DNA from: Stomatobaculum sp.
Lineage (GTDB): Bacteria; Bacillota_A; Clostridia; Lachnospirales; Lachnospiraceae
Direction of reading: 5' to 3'
Length of the DNA: 64,000 bases
Assembly: GCA_017449925.1 (NCBI GenBank)
Contig: JAFSYO010000180.1
Coordinates: 1 to 64,000, forward strand
Position numbers and translations under genes: made by a program. Positions 1 through 7,009 of this stretch are shown in pieces (the stretch's first letter is position 1; each line of letters opens with the position of its first letter). The notes beneath the pieces are model-generated. The model was not told the origin of the DNA and ran no database searches. It saw nothing but the letters and a program-made list of their open reading frames with translations.

Positions 1-40
1 CGCCGCAGTTGGCGAGTAATGATAAGAAGGAGGACCCGAA

Positions 41-349
41 ATGTACGCGATTATTGCTACCGGCGGTAAGCAGTACAAGGTATCTGAGGGCGATATCATT
101 AAGGTTGAGAAACTCGGAGTTGATGCAGGACAGACCGTGACCTTTGACCAGGTTCTGGCTTTGAACAACGGCGAACTCTCCATCGGCGCACCCACAGTGC
201 CGGGCGCTGCAGTGACCGCAACTGTCCTGAGAGAGGCAAAGGCGAAAAAGGTCATCGTCTACAAGTACAAGCCGAAGGAAGGCTATCACAAGAAGAATGG
301 CCACAGGCAGCTGTATACCCAGGTCAGGATCGAAAAGATCAACGCCTGA
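41..349 (+). CDS. rplU: 50S ribosomal protein bL21
   Basis: Large-subunit ribosomal protein that binds 23S rRNA. The 102-residue product begins [18 protein letters not shown] and ends in the basic block [20 protein letters not shown], the family signature at both ends, and its length is normal. AAGGAGGA at 27-34 is a good ribosome binding site for this ATG. It is the first gene of rplU-prp-rpmA, the usual order in Bacillota. The 40 bases before it are probably the end of a ribosomal-protein leader, but too little is present to fold. Identity is certain. Confidence 0.98.
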   Translation: MYAIIATGGKQYKVSEGDIIKVEKLGVDAGQTVTFDQVLALNNGELSIGAPTVPGAAVTATVLREAKAKKVIVYKYKPKEGYHKKNGHRQLYTQVRIEKINA

Positions 350-354
350 AGATC

Positions 355-684
355 ATGATCACCGTCAGGATCATCAGGAATGCGTCTGAAGAGACGATCG
401 GGTTCCGGTCAGAAGGCCATGCAGAGTTTGATGACCCCGGAAGGGACATTATCTGTGCAGCGGTCTCGGCGCTGGAACTGAACCTGGCGAATTCCGTCAG
501 CGAACTCACGGACGCGAAGTTTTCCTGTGAGATCGGCGAGGAGGAAGGGAGCTTCTCCTTCATCCTGTCGTCGCGGGAGAACAGGAATGCCGTACTTCTG
601 CTGGATTCCTGCCTTCTGGGCCTTAAAACGATCAGCAGAGAATACGGAAGCAACTATTTAACGATTAGCGATCAGGAGGTGTAA
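355..684 (+). CDS. prp: ribosomal-processing cysteine protease Prp
   Basis: In Bacillota and related phyla, Prp removes an N-terminal extension from bL27 before that protein enters the ribosome. The 109-residue product carries the expected catalytic pair: His in EGHAEF near residue 22 and Cys in [11 protein letters not shown] near residue 34. It lies 5 nt after rplU and 2 nt before rpmA, so enzyme and substrate are translated from one message. The ATG at 355 has no strong ribosome binding site, which suggests translational coupling to rplU. Family and context agree; confidence is high. Confidence 0.95.
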   Translation: MITVRIIRNASEETIGFRSEGHAEFDDPGRDIICAAVSALELNLANSVSELTDAKFSCEIGEEEGSFSFILSSRENRNAVLLLDSCLLGLKTISREYGSNYLTISDQEV

Positions 685-686
685 TT

Positions 687-989
687 ATGCTCTTCACAAT
701 GAACCTTCAGCTGCACGCGCATAAGAAAGGCGTCGGTTCCACAAAGAACGGCCGTGACTCCGAGTCCAAGCGCCTTGGCGCAAAGAGAGCGGACGGTCAG
801 TTTGTTCTTGCCGGCAACATCCTCTACAGACAGCGCGGCACTCATATTCATCCGGGAACCAATGTGGGCATCGGCGGAGATGACACTCTGTTTGCAAAGG
901 TAGACGGCGTTGTCAGATTCGAAAGATGGGGAAAGTACCGCACCAAGGTTTCTGTCTATCCGAGAGCGGAAGCAGCAGCGGCTGAATAA
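687..989 (+). CDS. rpmA: 50S ribosomal protein bL27 with N-terminal extension
   Basis: Large-subunit ribosomal protein whose N-terminus reaches the peptidyl-transferase centre. The body is typical ([19 protein letters not shown], then [15 protein letters not shown]). The start at 687 is fixed by AGGAGGTG just upstream and adds the extension [11 protein letters not shown] before HKKG. In the family the extension ends LQFFA and Prp cuts before SKKG. Here the two Phe are Leu-His and the residue after the cut is His, a variant site. An internal ATG at 699 exists but has no ribosome binding site. The product is 100 residues, the last gene before two intergenic hairpins. Confidence 0.98.
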   Translation: MLFTMNLQLHAHKKGVGSTKNGRDSESKRLGAKRADGQFVLAGNILYRQRGTHIHPGTNVGIGGDDTLFAKVDGVVRFERWGKYRTKVSVYPRAEAAAAE

Positions 990-998
990 GAAAGGGTT

Positions 999-1020
999 CG
1001 GCAGATCTTCGGATCCGCCG
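999..1020 (+). terminator. short hairpin after rpmA
   Basis: CGGC (999-1002) pairs with GCCG (1017-1020), and inside it GATC-TTCG-GATC forms a stem closed by a stable TTCG tetraloop, with one A/C mismatch between the two stems. No T-run follows, so it is either a processing or 3'-end stabilising hairpin or part of a two-hairpin terminator with the next element. Confidence 0.35.
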
Positions 1021-1036
1021 GAAAACAGAAGTGACC

Positions 1037-1066
1037 GGGCTTCATACTTTTTAAAGTATGAAGCCC
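1037..1066 (+). terminator. perfect 14-bp hairpin between rpmA and obgE
   Basis: GGGCTTCATACTTT (1037-1050) is an exact inverted repeat of 1053-1066. The right arm is followed by TTGCATTTT, a poor T-tract. It probably attenuates transcription between the ribosomal-protein genes and obgE. The ATG at 1058 sits inside the right arm, which argues against using it as the obgE start. Confidence 0.6.
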
Positions 1067-1090
1067 TTGCATTTTAAGAAAGCGAGTACC

Positions 1091-2377
1091 ATGTTTACTG
1101 ATAAAGCCAGGATCTATATTCAGTCCGGCAAGGGCGGAGACGGACATGTCAGTTTCCGCAGGGAGCTCTTTGTGCCGGCAGGCGGCCCCGACGGCGGCGA
1201 CGGCGGAAAAGGCGGAGATATTATATTTGAAGTGAGCGACGGGCTTAACACCTTGGCGGATTTCCGCCATGTGCGTAAATATGTGGCAGAAAGCGGACAG
1301 CCGGGATCAAAGCGGCGCTGCCACGGGGCCGACGGAAAGGACCTGGTCATCCGGGTTCCGGAGGGCACCGTGATCCGGGATGATGAAAGCGGAAAGATCA
1401 TTGCAGATATGTCCGGAGAGAATCGCAGAATGGTCGTGATCCGCGGCGGACGGGGCGGCATCGGAAACATGCATTTTGCCACATCCACCATGCAGGCGCC
1501 TAACTACGCGAAGCCGGGGCAGCCGGCCACCGGGCTTTATGTGCGGCTGGAACTGAAGGTCATCGCAGATGTGGGACTGGTGGGATTTCCGAATGTCGGG
1601 AAATCGACTCTTCTCAGCCGGGTCTCCAACGCAAGACCGGAGATCGGTAATTATCATTTCACGACTCTGACACCGCATCTCGGCGTCGTGGACCTGGAGG
1701 ACGGCGAAGGTTTCGTCATGGCAGATCTTCCGGGCCTGATCGAGGGCGCATCAGAAGGCGTCGGCCTGGGGTATGATTTCCTGAAGCATGTGGAAAGAAC
1801 CAAACTGCTGGTCCATGTGGTGGACGCGGCGTCAACGGAGGGCCGGGACCCTCTGGAGGATATCCGTACCATTCGGGAAGAACTGAAGAAGTACGACCCG
1901 AAGATTCTGGAAAAACCTCAGATCATTGCCGCAAACAAGATCGACAGCATTTTCACGGAAGAAGGAGAAGAGGATCCTGTAGAACGGATCAGGAAGGCCT
2001 TTGAGCCTGAGATTCCTGTCTACCCGATTTCCGGCGTGACGGGACAGGGGATCCGCGAGCTTGAATTCGGGATCCTGGAAAAGCTGAAGACCATGGATCG
2101 TACCATTACTGTGTTCGAACCGGAAATGGAGATCGAATACGCAGGAGATCAGGAATTGCCCTACACCATCGAAAGAGATGAAAAAGGCGTCTTCGTCGTG
2201 GAAGGCCCCAGGATCGAAAAGATGCTGGGATATACCAATCTGGAATCAGAAAAAGGCTTCGACTTCTTCCAGAAATTCCTGAAAGACAGCGGTATTCTGA
2301 AGGATCTGGAGGCGGCCGGGATCAAGGACGGAGATACAGTCCGCATGTACGGCCATGCCTTTGATTATTATAAATAA
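1091..2377 (+). CDS. obgE: Obg family GTPase
   Basis: Ribosome-associated GTPase needed for late 50S assembly and linked to the stringent response. The 428-residue product has three domains in order: a glycine-rich Obg fold (SGKGGDGHVSFRRE, residues 1-158), a G domain with P-loop GFPNVGKSTLL, switch DLPGLIEGA and NKID (about 160-340), and a C-terminal OCT domain found in Gram-positive Obg (about 350-428). Start 1091 (MFTDKARIYI) is chosen over an in-frame ATG at 1058 because the latter lies in a hairpin and adds atypical residues. The ribosome binding site is weak (AAGAAAG). It heads obgE-yhbY-nadD-yqeK-rsfS. Confidence 0.96.
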   Translation: MFTDKARIYIQSGKGGDGHVSFRRELFVPAGGPDGGDGGKGGDIIFEVSDGLNTLADFRHVRKYVAESGQPGSKRRCHGADGKDLVIRVPEGTVIRDDESGKIIADMSGENRRMVVIRGGRGGIGNMHFATSTMQAPNYAKPGQPATGLYVRLELKVIADVGLVGFPNVGKSTLLSRVSNARPEIGNYHFTTLTPHLGVVDLEDGEGFVMADLPGLIEGASEGVGLGYDFLKHVERTKLLVHVVDAASTEGRDPLEDIRTIREELKKYDPKILEKPQIIAANKIDSIFTEEGEEDPVERIRKAFEPEIPVYPISGVTGQGIRELEFGILEKLKTMDRTITVFEPEMEIEYAGDQELPYTIERDEKGVFVVEGPRIEKMLGYTNLESEKGFDFFQKFLKDSGILKDLEAAGIKDGDTVRMYGHAFDYYK

Positions 2378-2406
2378 TCGTATCTGTTCGGCAGAGAAAG
2401 GAAGCT

Positions 2407-2715
2407 ATGACTAGCAGACAGCGTGCGTTTCTGAAAAGCATTGCAATGACCACGGATCCGATCTTCCAGATCGGGAAATCCGCTCTTACCCCTGAATTTA
2501 CGGAAGCGGTGAATGAAGCACTGGAAAAGCGTGAGCTGATCAAGATCTCTGTGCTCCAGAACTGTGCGGACGATCCTCATGAAATGGCTGAGGCACTGGC
2601 AGGAAGGACCCACAGCGAAGTGGTCCAGGTGATCGGACAGAAGATCGTCCTGTATCGCCCCGCAAAAGAAGAAAAGGACCGGAAGATCATTCTTCCGCGC
2701 GCGCCCCGGAGGTAA
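2407..2715 (+). CDS. yhbY: YhbY family RNA-binding protein (CRM domain)
   Basis: Small RNA-binding protein associated with pre-50S ribosomes. The 102 residues form a single CRM domain, with the TDPIFQIGKSALTPEF segment carrying the GxxG-like loop and the ending QVIGQKIVLYRP typical of the family. It lies 29 nt after obgE and 4 nt before nadD, with AAAGGAAG before the ATG. Obg-YhbY-NadD is a common gene order in Bacillota. The role is taken from the family; the assignment is firm. Confidence 0.93.
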   Translation: MTSRQRAFLKSIAMTTDPIFQIGKSALTPEFTEAVNEALEKRELIKISVLQNCADDPHEMAEALAGRTHSEVVQVIGQKIVLYRPAKEEKDRKIILPRAPRR

Positions 2716-2719
2716 ACAG

Positions 2720-3337
2720 GTGAAAAAAATCGCGATTCTCGGCGGTACTTTTAATCCTGTTCATAACGGACACCTGAAACTGGCAGAGAACACATGGCGC
2801 CAGTTTTCACTGGACGAATTCTGGTTCCTTCCCGCACCGAACCCTCCCCACAAACAGGGACGGGTCATCACCGACTTCAGCCACCGCTACGAAATGACAA
2901 AACTTGCAATCCGGAAGTATCCTTCCTTTGTCTGTTCAGATTTTGAGACAAGGCGGACCGGTAAATCCTATACCAGCGATACGCTGACGGAATTGAAGCA
3001 GCTGAATCCGGATACGGAGTTTTACTTCGTCATGGGAGCGGATTCCTTCTATGAATTCGGCACCTGGCACGAGCCGGGGATCATTGCCCAAAATGCTGTC
3101 CTGGTGGTGGCGGAGCGAGACTATGAAAAGAACCATCTCTCCCTGAACCAGCAGGCGGAACTATTGAAGGATAAATACAACGCCCGGATCCAATTCATCC
3201 ATGCCGGCGAAGTGGATATCTCCTCGGAGCAGATCAGGACATGGATCCAGAACGGGAAAAAGAATGTGGGGAAATATCTCCCCGACGGTGTCCTGGACTA
3301 CATCCGGGCGCACCATCTTTATGAGAAAAATGGCTGA
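2720..3337 (+). CDS. nadD: nicotinate-nucleotide adenylyltransferase
   Basis: Transfers AMP from ATP to nicotinate mononucleotide, giving deamido-NAD, in cytoplasmic NAD synthesis. The product has 205 residues. The nucleotidyltransferase motif GGTFNPVHNGHL (HxGH) is at residues 8-19, and ISSEQIR near the C-terminus is the second conserved motif. The start is GTG at 2720 with GGAGG 7 nt upstream. Its 3' end overlaps the start of yqeK, the usual arrangement of this pair. Confidence is high. Confidence 0.96.
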   Translation: MKKIAILGGTFNPVHNGHLKLAENTWRQFSLDEFWFLPAPNPPHKQGRVITDFSHRYEMTKLAIRKYPSFVCSDFETRRTGKSYTSDTLTELKQLNPDTEFYFVMGADSFYEFGTWHEPGIIAQNAVLVVAERDYEKNHLSLNQQAELLKDKYNARIQFIHAGEVDISSEQIRTWIQNGKKNVGKYLPDGVLDYIRAHHLYEKNG

Positions 3338-3926
3338 TTACAACATAGAAAAGATTAGACAGAAACTGGAGAAGAACCTGAGCGCGTCGCGCTATCAGCA
3401 CACCCTGGGCGTGGCATATACTTCCGCCTGTCTGGCCATGCGCTTCGGTGCCGATGCCAGGAAAGCCCTTATTGCGGGACTTCTGCATGACTGCGCCAAG
3501 GAGTACAAAGAAAAAGAACTTCTGAAAATGGCGCCGGAAGCCGGTATCATTTTTACAGAAGAAGAACTGAACGCGCCCCAGGTCCTGCACGCTGTTCTGG
3601 GACCCTATGTGGCCGGGAAAAAGTACAGTATAGAAGACCCGGAGATCCTATCCGCGATCCGCTGGCACACGACAGGAAAAGAAGATATGACTCTTCTGGA
3701 ACAGATCGTTTTCACTGCGGACTACATTGAACCAAACCGGGACAAGGCCCCGGATCTTCCGGAAGTCCGGCCCCTGGCCTTCAGCGATTTAAAACTCTGC
3801 ATGCTGAAGATCACGGAACACACGCTGGATTACCTTGACTCCAAAGGGGTCAAAGCGGACTCTAACACAAAAAACTGTTATGAATGGCTGAAAAAAGAGA
3901 AGGAGAGTGAACATGACCACAAATGA
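3321..3926 (+). CDS. yqeK: HD-domain hydrolase, YqeK family (probable Ap4A hydrolase)
   Basis: Members of the YqeK HD-domain family have been reported to cleave diadenosine tetraphosphate symmetrically to ADP. The product shows the family pattern: RYQHTLGVA with a metal-binding His, GLLHDCAKEY as the HD pair, and later an H of RWHTTG and the D of TADYIEPNR. About 200 residues is normal. ATGs at 3321 and 3330 are both possible; neither has a strong ribosome binding site, and both overlap nadD, so coupling is likely. A much longer in-frame extension upstream is only nadD read in another frame. Confidence 0.9.
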   Translation: MRKMADYNIEKIRQKLEKNLSASRYQHTLGVAYTSACLAMRFGADARKALIAGLLHDCAKEYKEKELLKMAPEAGIIFTEEELNAPQVLHAVLGPYVAGKKYSIEDPEILSAIRWHTTGKEDMTLLEQIVFTADYIEPNRDKAPDLPEVRPLAFSDLKLCMLKITEHTLDYLDSKGVKADSNTKNCYEWLKKEKESEHDHK

Positions 3927-4263
3927 GATCGTGAAGCTTGCCGTAAAAGTGATGGAAGATAAAAAGGGGACGGAGATCAAAGTGATCGACATCTCCAAGG
4001 TGTCTGTCATCGCAGATTATTTCATTCTTGTCAGCGGTAACAGCCAGCGTCAGACTCAGGCGATCTGCGACGAGCTCGAATTTCAGCTTGGAAAACAGGG
4101 AGTTGAGCCGAAAAACAAAGAAGGATACCAGAACGGAAACTGGATCCTTCTGGATTACGTTGACGTCGTGATCCATATCTTCAACAGTGAAGACCGCAGA
4201 TTCTACAATCTGGAAAGAATCTGGACGGACGGAACGATGATCGAGGATGTGGAGAATCTATAA
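3913..4263 (+). CDS. rsfS: ribosome silencing factor RsfS
   Basis: Binds ribosomal protein uL14 and blocks subunit joining when nutrients are scarce. The 116-residue product has the family core (KGTEIKVIDISKVSVIADYFILVSGNS, shown here only in part as ADYFILVSG, then WILLDYVDVVIHIF). The start is ATG 3913, with AAGGAG about 8 nt upstream. A GTG at 3907 in the same frame overlaps the ribosome binding site and is less likely. It overlaps yqeK by 14 nt. In many relatives an LCP (lytR) gene lies between yqeK and rsfS; here none does. Confidence 0.95.
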   Translation: MTTNEIVKLAVKVMEDKKGTEIKVIDISKVSVIADYFILVSGNSQRQTQAICDELEFQLGKQGVEPKNKEGYQNGNWILLDYVDVVIHIFNSEDRRFYNLERIWTDGTMIEDVENL

Positions 4264-4271
4264 GGATAATT

Positions 4272-4442
4272 AAAAGAAGGACGCGTACCCTCATGACAGC
4301 GTTCCCTCTGTCGGTTTCACTTCGCAGCGATCCGGACGGCGCTTTGTGCTCCATAAAAACGTGGGTCCCAGTCGCGCCGCCGCGCTGCTTGTGAAACGCT
4401 CCGACGGGAACGATTCGTCACTCGGGTACGCGTCCTTCTTTT
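4272..4442. repeat. 171-nt fold-back element (long imperfect palindrome)
   Basis: The outer 19 bases AAAAGAAGGACGCGTACCC (4272-4290) are an exact inverted repeat of 4424-4442. Complementarity continues inwards: CGTTCCC, GTCGG, TTTCAC and GCAGC on the left each meet their complements on the right in the same order, with small bulges, so almost the whole element can fold into one hairpin. It begins 8 nt after the rsfS stop and ends in CTTCTTTT. It contains no convincing reading frame. It could be an oversized terminator, a structured RNA or a MITE-like insertion; I see no clear target-site duplication. Confidence 0.8.
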
Positions 4443-4456
4443 GTAATCGCAATAAT

Positions 4457-4485
4457 TAGTTTACATAATTTTTTTATGTAAACTA
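4457..4485. terminator. AT-rich 12-bp hairpin between rsfS and the LysM gene
   Basis: TAGTTTACATAA (4457-4468) is an exact inverted repeat of 4474-4485 around a TTTTT loop. It lies between the ends of two convergent transcription units (rsfS and the minus-strand LysM gene), which fits a bidirectional stop signal, although neither side has a long T-run after the stem. The remainder of 4443-4522 shows nothing else. Confidence 0.45.
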
Positions 4486-4522
4486 TTCTATGATGTTTGT
4501 ATTCTGAACCAAGGGATGTACT

Positions 4523-4831
4523 TCAAGGGAGGCGGCAGATCACGTTGAGATAGCAGCCGGGGTAGAGCTTATCGCCGTGCATGCCGTTCATTTTGCGGAC
4601 TGTACTGATATATGTATCGTTGCTGTCATAGAGGTCTGTATTGTAGCGGTCGGCAAAACTTTCCAGTGTGTCCTGTTCGGAGATCTTGACACTGGTGAAG
4701 CAGCAGCCTGCGGGAATACTGCGTTCGCCGGCCTGTGCCACAATAAGACGATTCTCCGCAAACAATACAAAAACGACCAGCAGCAGAGCTGTCAATACAA
4801 GACTGCGAAAAACCTTTTCTGCTCTATTCAT
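4523..4831 (-). CDS. LysM-domain membrane-anchored small protein, YneA-like SOS division inhibitor candidate
   Basis: The 102-residue product has a charged N-terminus (MNRAEKVFRS), one membrane segment (LVLTALLLVVFVLFA, about residues 11-26) and an extracellular LysM-like domain (SEQDTLESFADRY ... PGCYLNVICRL). B. subtilis YneA, an SOS-induced division inhibitor divergent from lexA, has the same plan. Start 4831 is fixed by GGAGGT 5 nt upstream; a longer frame to 4951 runs through the operators and promoter. A consensus promoter at 4898-4926 contains a LexA box, so SOS control is very likely. Inhibition of division is inferred from architecture and context. Confidence 0.75.
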   Translation of the reverse strand: MNRAEKVFRSLVLTALLLVVFVLFAENRLIVAQAGERSIPAGCCFTSVKISEQDTLESFADRYNTDLYDSNDTYISTVRKMNGMHGDKLYPGCYLNVICRLP

Positions 4832-4867
4832 GGGAGACCTCCGCGCAAATAATTCGAACAAAGTTTC

Positions 4868-4989
4868 CGAACATAAATTCGGAACATCTGTTCTTGTATC
4901 ATAGTACTCAAACATATGTTTGTCAATACGTTCAGCCTGTTTTTCGAACAAAAGTTTGGATACGCTTGCAAATGTCGAACATTCGTGCT
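4868..4989. promoter_or_regulatory. cluster of LexA (DinR-type) operators in the divergent lexA region
   Basis: Boxes of the CGAAC-N4-GTTYG type: CGAACATAAATTCG (4868-4881), GGAACATCTGTTCT (4881-4894), CAAACATATGTTTG (4909-4922, perfect palindrome), CGAACAAAAGTTTG (4945-4958) and a half-matching CGAACATTCGTGCT (4976-4989). A further degenerate copy begins at 4855. Two boxes lie between -35 and -10 elements, one for each divergent promoter, so LexA binding would shut both genes and autoregulate lexA. Confidence 0.85.
4898..4926 (-). promoter_or_regulatory. sigma-A promoter of the LysM/YneA-like gene
   Basis: On the minus strand TTGACA (4926-4921), a 17-nt spacer and TATGAT (4903-4898). The spacer and part of the -35 hold the palindromic LexA box 4909-4922, an arrangement expected for tight SOS repression. 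Confidence 0.8.
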
Positions 4990-4994
4990 AATAT
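4966..4994 (+). promoter_or_regulatory. sigma-A promoter of lexA
   Basis: TTGCAA (4966-4971), a 17-nt spacer and TAATAT (4989-4994). The degenerate LexA box 4976-4989 fills the spacer, so lexA is probably autoregulated through a weaker operator than its divergent neighbour. Confidence 0.7.
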
Positions 4995-5052
4995 AGGTTA
5001 CATAAAACGACCTGCAGCGTTTTGTTCAGGCTTTGTATTGGAGGAGTCAACT

Positions 5053-5667
5053 ATGGCAAGAGGCACGATTACCCAGAAACAGCAGGAGATTCTTGAATAT
5101 ATCAAAGAGTCTATTCTTACCCGTGGTTATCCGCCAGCAGTCCGCGAGATCTGTGAGGCAGTCCGTCTGCGGTCCACATCTTCTGTCCACGCGCATCTGG
5201 AGACCCTGGAAAAAAAAGGATATATCAGAAAAGATCCTGCGAAGCCCAGGACCATTGAGATCGTAGATGACACTTTCAACCTCACGAGAAGAGAAATATC
5301 CCATGTCCCCATGATCGGACGCGTCGCGGCAGGAGAGCCGATCCTGGCGGAGCAGAATATTTCGGACTATTTTCCGTCCCCTGCAGATCTTCTCCCAAAC
5401 CAGGAGACTTTCATGCTGAAAGTCCGGGGGGATTCCATGATCAACGTCGGAATATTCGACGGCGACAATCTGCTTGTCGCAAAGCAGAACACTGCGTCCA
5501 ACGGTGAAATCATCGTCGCGATGGTGGAAGACGGCGCTACTGTGAAACGTTTCTACAAGGAGAACGGCCACTACCGCCTTCAGCCTGAGAATGACACCAT
5601 GGATCCGATCATAGTCGATTCTGTCGAGATCCTCGGCAAGGTCAAAGGTCTGGTGCGGCTGCTGTGA
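5053..5667 (+). CDS. lexA: LexA repressor
   Basis: Represses the SOS regulon and is inactivated by RecA-stimulated self-cleavage. The 204-residue product has an N-terminal winged helix (TQKQQEILEYIKE ... STSSVHAHLETLEKKGYI, residues 1-65). The cleavage site Ala-Gly lies in GRVAAGEPIL near residue 95, the catalytic Ser in RGDSMINVGI and the Lys in ATVKRFY. Start 5053 (MARGTITQKQ) has GGAGGAG upstream; the longer frame to 4894 reads through the operators. It diverges from the LysM gene across the LexA-box cluster. Complete and apparently functional. Confidence 0.97.
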   Translation: MARGTITQKQQEILEYIKESILTRGYPPAVREICEAVRLRSTSSVHAHLETLEKKGYIRKDPAKPRTIEIVDDTFNLTRREISHVPMIGRVAAGEPILAEQNISDYFPSPADLLPNQETFMLKVRGDSMINVGIFDGDNLLVAKQNTASNGEIIVAMVEDGATVKRFYKENGHYRLQPENDTMDPIIVDSVEILGKVKGLVRLL

Positions 5668-5689
5668 TATAAACGTTTCCCTGCACATT

Positions 5690-5719
5690 AAAAAAAGAGC
5701 GGATGTCCGCTCTTTTTTT
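5690..5719. terminator. bidirectional intrinsic terminator between lexA and the LysR gene
   Basis: Seven A, a perfect stem GAGCGGA / TCCGCTC around a TG loop, then seven T. A-tract and T-tract on both sides let it end lexA (plus) and the convergent LysR gene (minus). Confidence 0.93.
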
Positions 5720-5734
5720 GTTGATAACATTTTT

Positions 5735-6634
5735 CTACTGCATTTCCTTCCTCATCTCGTTGTACTTTCTGGCGATATCCTGGAGAAGCTCCGGATGTTC
5801 GAAGTCTTTCGTATAGACCAGATTGATCTCTCTGATCATACTCAGGTTCTCGATCGATAGCGTATAGATCTTATTCTTTTTTAATTCGTCCATACAGGCG
5901 CTTTTCGCCAGAACGGATACGCCGAAATCTCTGCGGATCAAGTCCTTGATCGTCGCGATATTATCGATCTCCAGGATTACGTTGAAATCGTCGATACTGA
6001 GGTTCTGACTTTCCAGAGAAGTAGCGAACAGGTTCCTGGTGTTCGAATTCGGGAGGCGGAGGATCAGCTTTTCTTTTTTCAGGTCGCTGATAGTAATGGT
6101 GCTCTTGTTGGCAAGCTTGTGCTGCGGGGAGACGGCCAGGACCAGGCAGTCTGTGTCTAAAAGAATGTGATTGAATGATGCATCGTTGATCCGTCCTTCG
6201 ACCAGGGCAAAATCCAGTTCATAATTCTTCAGCATGTGATAAAGATGGTCCGTAGAATCCGTGACGATCTTTATATTCATACCGTCGTTCATGCTGACAT
6301 AGGCCGCTAGTGCCTCGACGATCACATTGCTTTCTGCAGTATGGGTGATCCCGATGGTGAGGGAAGTGATCTTGTTCCTTTCATTCTTCAGGTCCCGTTC
6401 CAGATGGTCCTGAAGAGCAACCATCTTTCGGACATATTTGACGACGATTTTTCCTTCTTTTGTAAGTCTGGACTGATTTCGTGAGCGTTCAAAGATTCGG
6501 ATGCCGAGTTCTGTCTCCAGGAGCCGGATATGCTGACTTACTGCCGGCTGGGAAAGGGAGAGCGCTTTTGCCGCTTTCGTATAGCTTCCCGTTTCCACTA
6601 CCTTGAGGAGCGAATAATATTTTGTATCGATCAA
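5735..6634 (-). CDS. LysR-type transcriptional regulator
   Basis: DNA-binding regulator of unknown target. The 299-residue product has the LysR winged helix at residues 1-60 (GSYTKAAKALSLSQPAVSQHIRLLE; motif core SLSQPAVSQHI) and a C-terminal effector domain (about 85-295). I choose a TTG start at 6634: the in-frame ATG at 6652 lies inside the ribosome binding site ATGAGGAGGTG, which is ideally spaced for TTG-ATC-GAT-ACA. LysR genes often face their target, but here the upstream neighbour is the recombinase on the same strand, so autoregulation or a distant target is likely. The effector cannot be deduced. Confidence 0.88.
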   Translation of the reverse strand: MIDTKYYSLLKVVETGSYTKAAKALSLSQPAVSQHIRLLETELGIRIFERSRNQSRLTKEGKIVVKYVRKMVALQDHLERDLKNERNKITSLTIGITHTAESNVIVEALAAYVSMNDGMNIKIVTDSTDHLYHMLKNYELDFALVEGRINDASFNHILLDTDCLVLAVSPQHKLANKSTITISDLKKEKLILRLPNSNTRNLFATSLESQNLSIDDFNVILEIDNIATIKDLIRRDFGVSVLAKSACMDELKKNKIYTLSIENLSMIREINLVYTKDFEHPELLQDIARKYNEMRKEMQ

Positions 6635-7009
6635 AGCAGCACACCTCCTCATGAATTGTTTTCTTTTATTATTTATAATAATACTGCATTTTATTAATAT
6701 AATACATTAAACAGCCGTAATACTGATAATTAATCACTTTCATATCCTTTCTTTTATCGTAACGACTCCTGAGATAATAAGCAAATTACAAAAGCAAACA
6801 TGTATATTATAAATCCTTATATAGAGTCAGAAACCATCGGGAATTCCGCTGAAATGCAGAAAGTGAATGCAGCTTATCTATGTAATTACTTTTAGCATAA
6901 TAATGAAATATAATAACGCCTGTAAAAGCTTCATGTCAGGCATAACAAAGAATAATGAAAAATAAAAGCCCTGCAGAAGAGTTCACAGGGCTTAAAAATT
7001 GAGAGATAT
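6635..7009 (-). other. AT-rich intergenic region between the LysR and recombinase genes
   Basis: About 375 bases, much richer in A+T than the rest of the window, with many TATTAT/TATAAA-like strings between 6655 and 6720 that probably include the LysR promoter, but no single -35/-10 pair stands out. Apart from the terminator at 6966-6993 I see no gene, RNA or clear repeat. The composition shift could mark a regulatory region bound by LysR or old inserted DNA. Confidence 0.5.
6966..6993 (-). terminator. intrinsic terminator of the XerS-like gene
   Basis: On the minus strand AAGCCCTG and CAGGGCTT form an 8-bp stem around a 12-nt loop, followed by TTTATTTTTC. It starts 16 nt beyond the recombinase stop codon. 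Confidence 0.85.

Noticed and set aside
1058..1090. Upstream ATG giving Obg 11 extra residues
   Set aside because: It lies in the right arm of a perfect hairpin and the added residues are not found in Obg proteins.
4264..4522. Small protein gene after rsfS
   Set aside because: No frame with a ribosome binding site and reasonable length; the region is dominated by inverted repeats.
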